Shown here piece after piece: positions 60,639 to 64,000 of a stretch of DNA of 64,000 nucleotides. The DNA is from an uncultured Phycisphaerae bacterium (lineage in GTDB: Bacteria > Planctomycetota > Phycisphaerae > UBA1845 > Fen-1342), in assembly GCA_937928595.1 (NCBI GenBank), contig CALGJV010000026.1, positions 106,930 to 170,929 on the forward strand. The letters run 5' to 3'. Numbering within the stretch: position 1 is the stretch's first letter; the number at the start of each line of letters is the position of its first letter. The translations under genes were made by a program, and so were the position numbers. A model generated the notes under the pieces. It did not search any database and had not been told where the DNA came from. It saw nothing but the letters and a program-made list of their open reading frames with translations.

Positions 60639-62561
60639 CTAGGGTTCCACGGCGGGCGTCAGGGCACTCACGAAACCGGTCCGCGCACGCACGTCGCCGA
60701 ACCAGATCTGGACGAACTGATTGCGGGCGCCGCCCACCGCGCGCTGGATGAGTTCGGGCAGCTCGCTCTTCAGGCTTTCCTCGTACAACGGCTTGACGCG
60801 CTCGAGCTCCGCGAGGGCCCACCGCAGCGCCGGCGTCTGCGGCGCCAGGGCGACCGGGCGCTGCCCCGCCGGCGGCTCGTCGACAAACGCGAATAGGGCC
60901 TTCACCAGCGCCGGCGCCGCGCCCACGCCCCCGCGGATCATCTGGTCCCCGCGGCGGATGCCCTCCACTGGGGTCGGCCCGAGGTCGGTGAGGTAGGCCG
61001 GCGCGGCCGGCGGCACGACGCCGTCTTTCGGCTCCGTGGACGCCGTCTGCACTTCCGTCAGGAAGGCCTTGAGCTCGGTGGCCTGCTCGAGCGCAGCCAC
61101 CAGGCCCACGGTCCGGGCGGCTGCCAGCAGCCGCTCCGCCTCGGCCCGCGCGAGCTCGAACGCCCGCATGTTCTTCCAGTCTTCGATCAGTTGCGGCCGC
61201 ACGTCGTCCAGCGAAGCCGGCGGCGCCGCCGGCGCCACCGCCACAACCCGGTACAGGTAGGCCTGGTGCAGCCGGCCGGGGACGCGGCTGATCGCCAGCG
61301 GACCGGGCTCCAGCACGTTGACGGACTGGGGCGTGGTCTTCGGGTCGCTGATGCCCTTGACGCGGAACGCCGCCGTTCGCAGCGGCGTGCCGCTGGGCGT
61401 GCCGTCGGACACGGTGGCCTGTCCCAGGCCCGGCACCAGGGCCAGCCCCCGCGTGTCGACCAGCTCCGTCTTGTGATAGAGGATCCGCAAGCCGGCCCCG
61501 TACTGCGTCTCGTACCGCCGCAGGTATTTCTCGCGGAGGGTCTCGAACGAGACGATCTGCTCCGGAGGCGGGTAGAACCCGTCGGGGCCTCGCTCCTGCG
61601 CCCGCCAGGGCGCGAGCGCCTCGTCTCGCAGCTCGTTCAGGATCGCCTGGGCGACCTCGACGGCCCGCTGCGTGCGATAGTCCTCCTTCACCTTGTCGCG
61701 GGCCTCGTCGAGCGTCATCGGTACCGTCGCGCCGGGCTGCGTCGCCGCGGGGTCGGGCTTGGTATACTTCAAGCGGTTTTCCTCGAAGTATTGCTCGAGC
61801 GCCGAGGCCTTCGCCGTGACATAGCTGCGCAGCGGCTCCGGCTCGATAGTCAGGTACTCCAGCTGCACCCGGTCCGGCAGCTTGTAACCGTACACCAGCG
61901 TGTCTTCGGTGTGCGCCGTCGTGCGGTTCTTGCTCTCTTCGAAGAACCGCGCCAACTCCTCCTCCGTCGGCTCCGGCACCCGCCCCAGGAACGCCTTGGC
62001 GTGCAACACCGACACGGTCGCGACCGCCTCCTGCTTCTCGTCCCGATAGGCCAGCTCCGCCCGCGGCAGGCTCACGGTCAGCGCCGCCCCCTGCACGAAC
62101 ATCAGCCGCCAGACCGCCATCCACCGCCCGAGCGTGTCGTACACCCGGTCGTAGCTCATCGACGCGTCGCGCGCGCACTGCCGCAGCGCTTCGTTCGTCA
62201 CGCCGGCCGCGCGCAGCCGCTCCTTGACCTCTTCCCGGCCGACGCGCACGCCCGCGCGAGCCGCCTCCTCGGTCAGGAGGTAATGATCGAGCGCGTCCAG
62301 ATTCATCCCGAGGAGGTTCGTCGGCGGCGCTCCCACGGCCATCCCGAGTTGCTGCACCACGCGCAGCTCGCTCGTGAGCGCCCGGACCTCCTCGCTGTAA
62401 AGCGTGCGCCCGAACGCCTCGCCGATCTTCACGCCGCGGACCTGCGCACCGCGGTTCAGGCCCTGGACCGCGTCCGGAACCAGGAACGCGACCAGAAGCA
62501 GGGCCATGAAGACCATGAGCAACGTGCGGCTGTTCTTGCGGAAGAACTTCGTCAGGTTCAT
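60639..62561 (-). CDS. Membrane-anchored SurA/PpiD-like periplasmic chaperone
   Basis: 640 residues. One N-terminal anchor (TLLMVFMALLLVAFLVPDA) precedes a SurA-N-like region (IGEAFGRTLYSEEVRALTSEL, DALDHYLLTEEAARAGVRVG), the domain that binds unfolded outer-membrane or secreted proteins. A long helical middle region (TEEELARFFEE; AEVAQAIL-type helices) and possibly degenerate PPIase modules follow; I do not see a clear parvulin active site. ATG 62561 has GGAAG seven bases upstream. It may assist folding of exported proteins such as the PEP-CTERM and lipoprotein products. Confidence 0.75.
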   Translation of the reverse strand: MNLTKFFRKNSRTLLMVFMALLLVAFLVPDAVQGLNRGAQVRGVKIGEAFGRTLYSEEVRALTSELRVVQQLGMAVGAPPTNLLGMNLDALDHYLLTEEAARAGVRVGREEVKERLRAAGVTNEALRQCARDASMSYDRVYDTLGRWMAVWRLMFVQGAALTVSLPRAELAYRDEKQEAVATVSVLHAKAFLGRVPEPTEEELARFFEESKNRTTAHTEDTLVYGYKLPDRVQLEYLTIEPEPLRSYVTAKASALEQYFEENRLKYTKPDPAATQPGATVPMTLDEARDKVKEDYRTQRAVEVAQAILNELRDEALAPWRAQERGPDGFYPPPEQIVSFETLREKYLRRYETQYGAGLRILYHKTELVDTRGLALVPGLGQATVSDGTPSGTPLRTAAFRVKGISDPKTTPQSVNVLEPGPLAISRVPGRLHQAYLYRVVAVAPAAPPASLDDVRPQLIEDWKNMRAFELARAEAERLLAAARTVGLVAALEQATELKAFLTEVQTASTEPKDGVVPPAAPAYLTDLGPTPVEGIRRGDQMIRGGVGAAPALVKALFAFVDEPPAGQRPVALAPQTPALRWALAELERVKPLYEESLKSELPELIQRAVGGARNQFVQIWFGDVRARTGFVSALTPAVEP

Positions 62562-62807
62562 CTTGGCGCTTCCAGGGTTCGCGGCCCACGGCACCGCTGT
62601 CCGGCCCGCGCAACCGCAGAACGTCCATCATACGGGACCACCCGTCCAACACAAGGCGCCGCGCCCGGGCGCCGGGGTCCGAGAAACCGCGCCCGGCGGC
62701 CCGCCGGCCGTCCCCCGGCGCAGTGCCCTTTCTGGTCGCGCGCCGCCCGCGTGGTTATCCTGACGGCCGGCCGGTCACCCCGGTCCGCACTCGACCCGGA
62801 GCCCGCC

Positions 62808-63998
62808 ATGCCCCACGCCCTGGCCGACAAGATCGCCGCCGACATGCAGGCCGCCTCATTCATCCGCGAGATGTTCGAGAAAGGCCGCCGGCTGATGGCC
62901 GAGCACGGTCCCGAGAACGTCTACGACCTCTCGCTCGGCAACCCCAACGCGACGCCGCCCGACGCGTTCTTTGACGCCCTCCGGGCCGTCGCCGCCGACC
63001 GCCAGCCCGCCCGCCACCGCTACATGCCCAACGCCGGGTTCGATGACGCCCGGGCAGCGGTGGCCGCCTTCGTGGCCCGCGAGTACCGCGTCGATCTCGG
63101 CCCCGACGGCGTCATCCTGACCAGCGGCGCCGCCGGCGGGATGAACTGCGTGCTCCGCGCGATCTGCAACCCCGGCGACGAGGTCATCGTCCTCGCCCCG
63201 TATTTCCCGGAGTACCGCTTCTACATCGAGCAGGCCGGCGGGCGCATGGTGCTCGTGCAGACCGACGCCGAGTTCCAGCCCGACCTCGACGCCCTGGCGG
63301 CCGCCCTCACCGACCGCACGCGCGCCGTCCTGATCAACACGCCGAACAACCCCTCGGGCGCCGTGTATACCGCCGAGCGTTGCGCGGGCCTCGCGGCCGT
63401 GCTGGCCCGGCACGACCGGCCGGATCGGCCGCTGTACCTCGTGTGCGACGACCCCTACCGGCGGATCCTGTACGGACTGGACTGGTGCCCGACGCCCGTA
63501 CACGACTACCCGCGGACGGTGATCGTCTCGAGCTACTCCAAGGACCTCAGCATTCCGGGCGAGCGGGCGGGGTACATCGTCGTCCCGCCGGCCGTGCCGG
63601 AGCGGGCGCAGCTGCTCGGCGCGCTGACGATGCTGAACCGGACGCTGGGGTACGTGAACGCGCCGGCGCTGATCCAGCGCGTGCTGGCGCGCTGCGCGGA
63701 CGCGTTGTGCGACGTCGCGGTGTATCGCACGAACCGGGATCTGCTGTGCAGCGCGCTGTGCGAGTACGGGTATGCGCTGACGACGCCGCGCGGGGCGCTC
63801 TATGCGTTCCCGCAGACGCCGATCCCGGACGACGTCGCGTTCACGGAAATCCTGCTGCAGCACCGTGTGCTGGTCGTGCCGGGGCGCGGGTTCGGCCGGC
63901 CGGGGCACGTGCGGATCGCGTTCTGCGTGGAGCGGGCGACGATCCTCGGAGCGCTACCGGCTTTCAAGGCGGCGCTGGCCGAGTGCCGCGGCGCGTGA
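62808..63998 (+). CDS. Pyridoxal-phosphate aminotransferase (class I/II)
   Basis: 396 residues of the aspartate aminotransferase fold. SLGNPNATPP is the N-terminal substrate segment; VILTSGAAGGMN, TPNNPSGAVYTAE and CDDPYRRILYGL are the PLP-contacting motifs, and the Schiff-base lysine is in SSYSKDLSIPGERAGYIV. Arg in HVRIAFCVE binds the substrate carboxylate. The SYSKDLSIPGERAG version is found in clostridial and planctomycete aminotransferases annotated for aromatic or branched amino acids; the exact substrate cannot be told. The stop codon is at 63996-63998, just inside the window. Confidence 0.9.
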   Translation: MPHALADKIAADMQAASFIREMFEKGRRLMAEHGPENVYDLSLGNPNATPPDAFFDALRAVAADRQPARHRYMPNAGFDDARAAVAAFVAREYRVDLGPDGVILTSGAAGGMNCVLRAICNPGDEVIVLAPYFPEYRFYIEQAGGRMVLVQTDAEFQPDLDALAAALTDRTRAVLINTPNNPSGAVYTAERCAGLAAVLARHDRPDRPLYLVCDDPYRRILYGLDWCPTPVHDYPRTVIVSSYSKDLSIPGERAGYIVVPPAVPERAQLLGALTMLNRTLGYVNAPALIQRVLARCADALCDVAVYRTNRDLLCSALCEYGYALTTPRGALYAFPQTPIPDDVAFTEILLQHRVLVVPGRGFGRPGHVRIAFCVERATILGALPAFKAALAECRGA

Positions 63999-64000
63999 CC

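Noticed and set aside
58017..60896. Long plus-strand open frame of 959 codons
   Set aside because: It is antisense to leuS and shows no domain; Arg/Val/His-rich shadow translation.

Overview
The window is high-GC DNA, densely coded on both strands. It most likely comes from an uncultured planctomycete of the Phycisphaerae type. The evidence is three secreted proteins that end in PEP-CTERM sorting tails (PEPAS, hydrophobic stretch, RRR), a secreted nuclease with two planctomycete-style dockerin-like repeats (NCDGVVNFDDIDPF and DVNGDGAVDFDDIDPF), many small lipoproteins and zinc-ribbon membrane proteins, and little operon conservation around housekeeping genes. I assigned the taxon from protein style only. 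I recognised no rRNA, tRNA or CRISPR array.

Layout. 1-2035: the end of a secreted sugar-binding protein, a PEP-CTERM protein and a DsrE-like protein. 2065-8258 (minus): a four-gene respiratory module resembling the Hmc/Dsr transmembrane complexes, with a NarI-like cytochrome b, a four-cluster ferredoxin subunit, an NrfD-like membrane subunit fused to a six-haem cytochrome, and a cytochrome with 23 CxxCH motifs. 8549-14588: a chemoreceptor and dnaE. 14709-25425: a GatD-like asparaginase, PEP-CTERM proteins, rplU, hflX, a secreted metalloprotease-like protein and a lipoprotein. 26209-29703 (minus): an ArsR-type regulator followed by a thioredoxin-like protein and an FtsX/LolD-type ABC transporter, behind a promoter overlapped by a palindrome. 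30340-47657: scattered metabolism and housekeeping genes (thiL, tsaE, a nucleotide-sugar dehydrogenase, a polyprenyl synthase, recG, an ECF sigma/anti-sigma pair, nadE, a glycogen debranching enzyme) and a possible small RNA. 57771-63998: leuS, a SurA/PpiD-like chaperone and an aminotransferase.

The most remarkable region is 48900-57598, all on the minus strand. It encodes what looks like a bacterial ESCRT-III/Vps4 membrane-remodelling system. The core is an AAA ATPase with an N-terminal MIT-like domain, a Vps4-like linker (EKPNVRFDDIAGL), a KWVGE pore loop and a Vps4-like C-terminal helix. Next to it lies a CHMP/Snf7-like helical protein that ends in a MIM1-like motif (LRAELNALK). Two further ESCRT-III-like helical proteins follow, one fused behind a winged-helix-like region as in eukaryotic CHMP7. 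The neighbours are an SPFH-like/beta-propeller protein, a TM2-like membrane protein, a zinc-ribbon membrane protein, a Ser/Thr kinase with zinc ribbons and a polytopic membrane protein. A four-helix-bundle gene bounded by near-perfect inverted repeats sits between two of the ESCRT-III-like genes and looks like a small insertion. These assignments rest on motif and architecture recognition by eye; structure prediction and profile searches would decide them.
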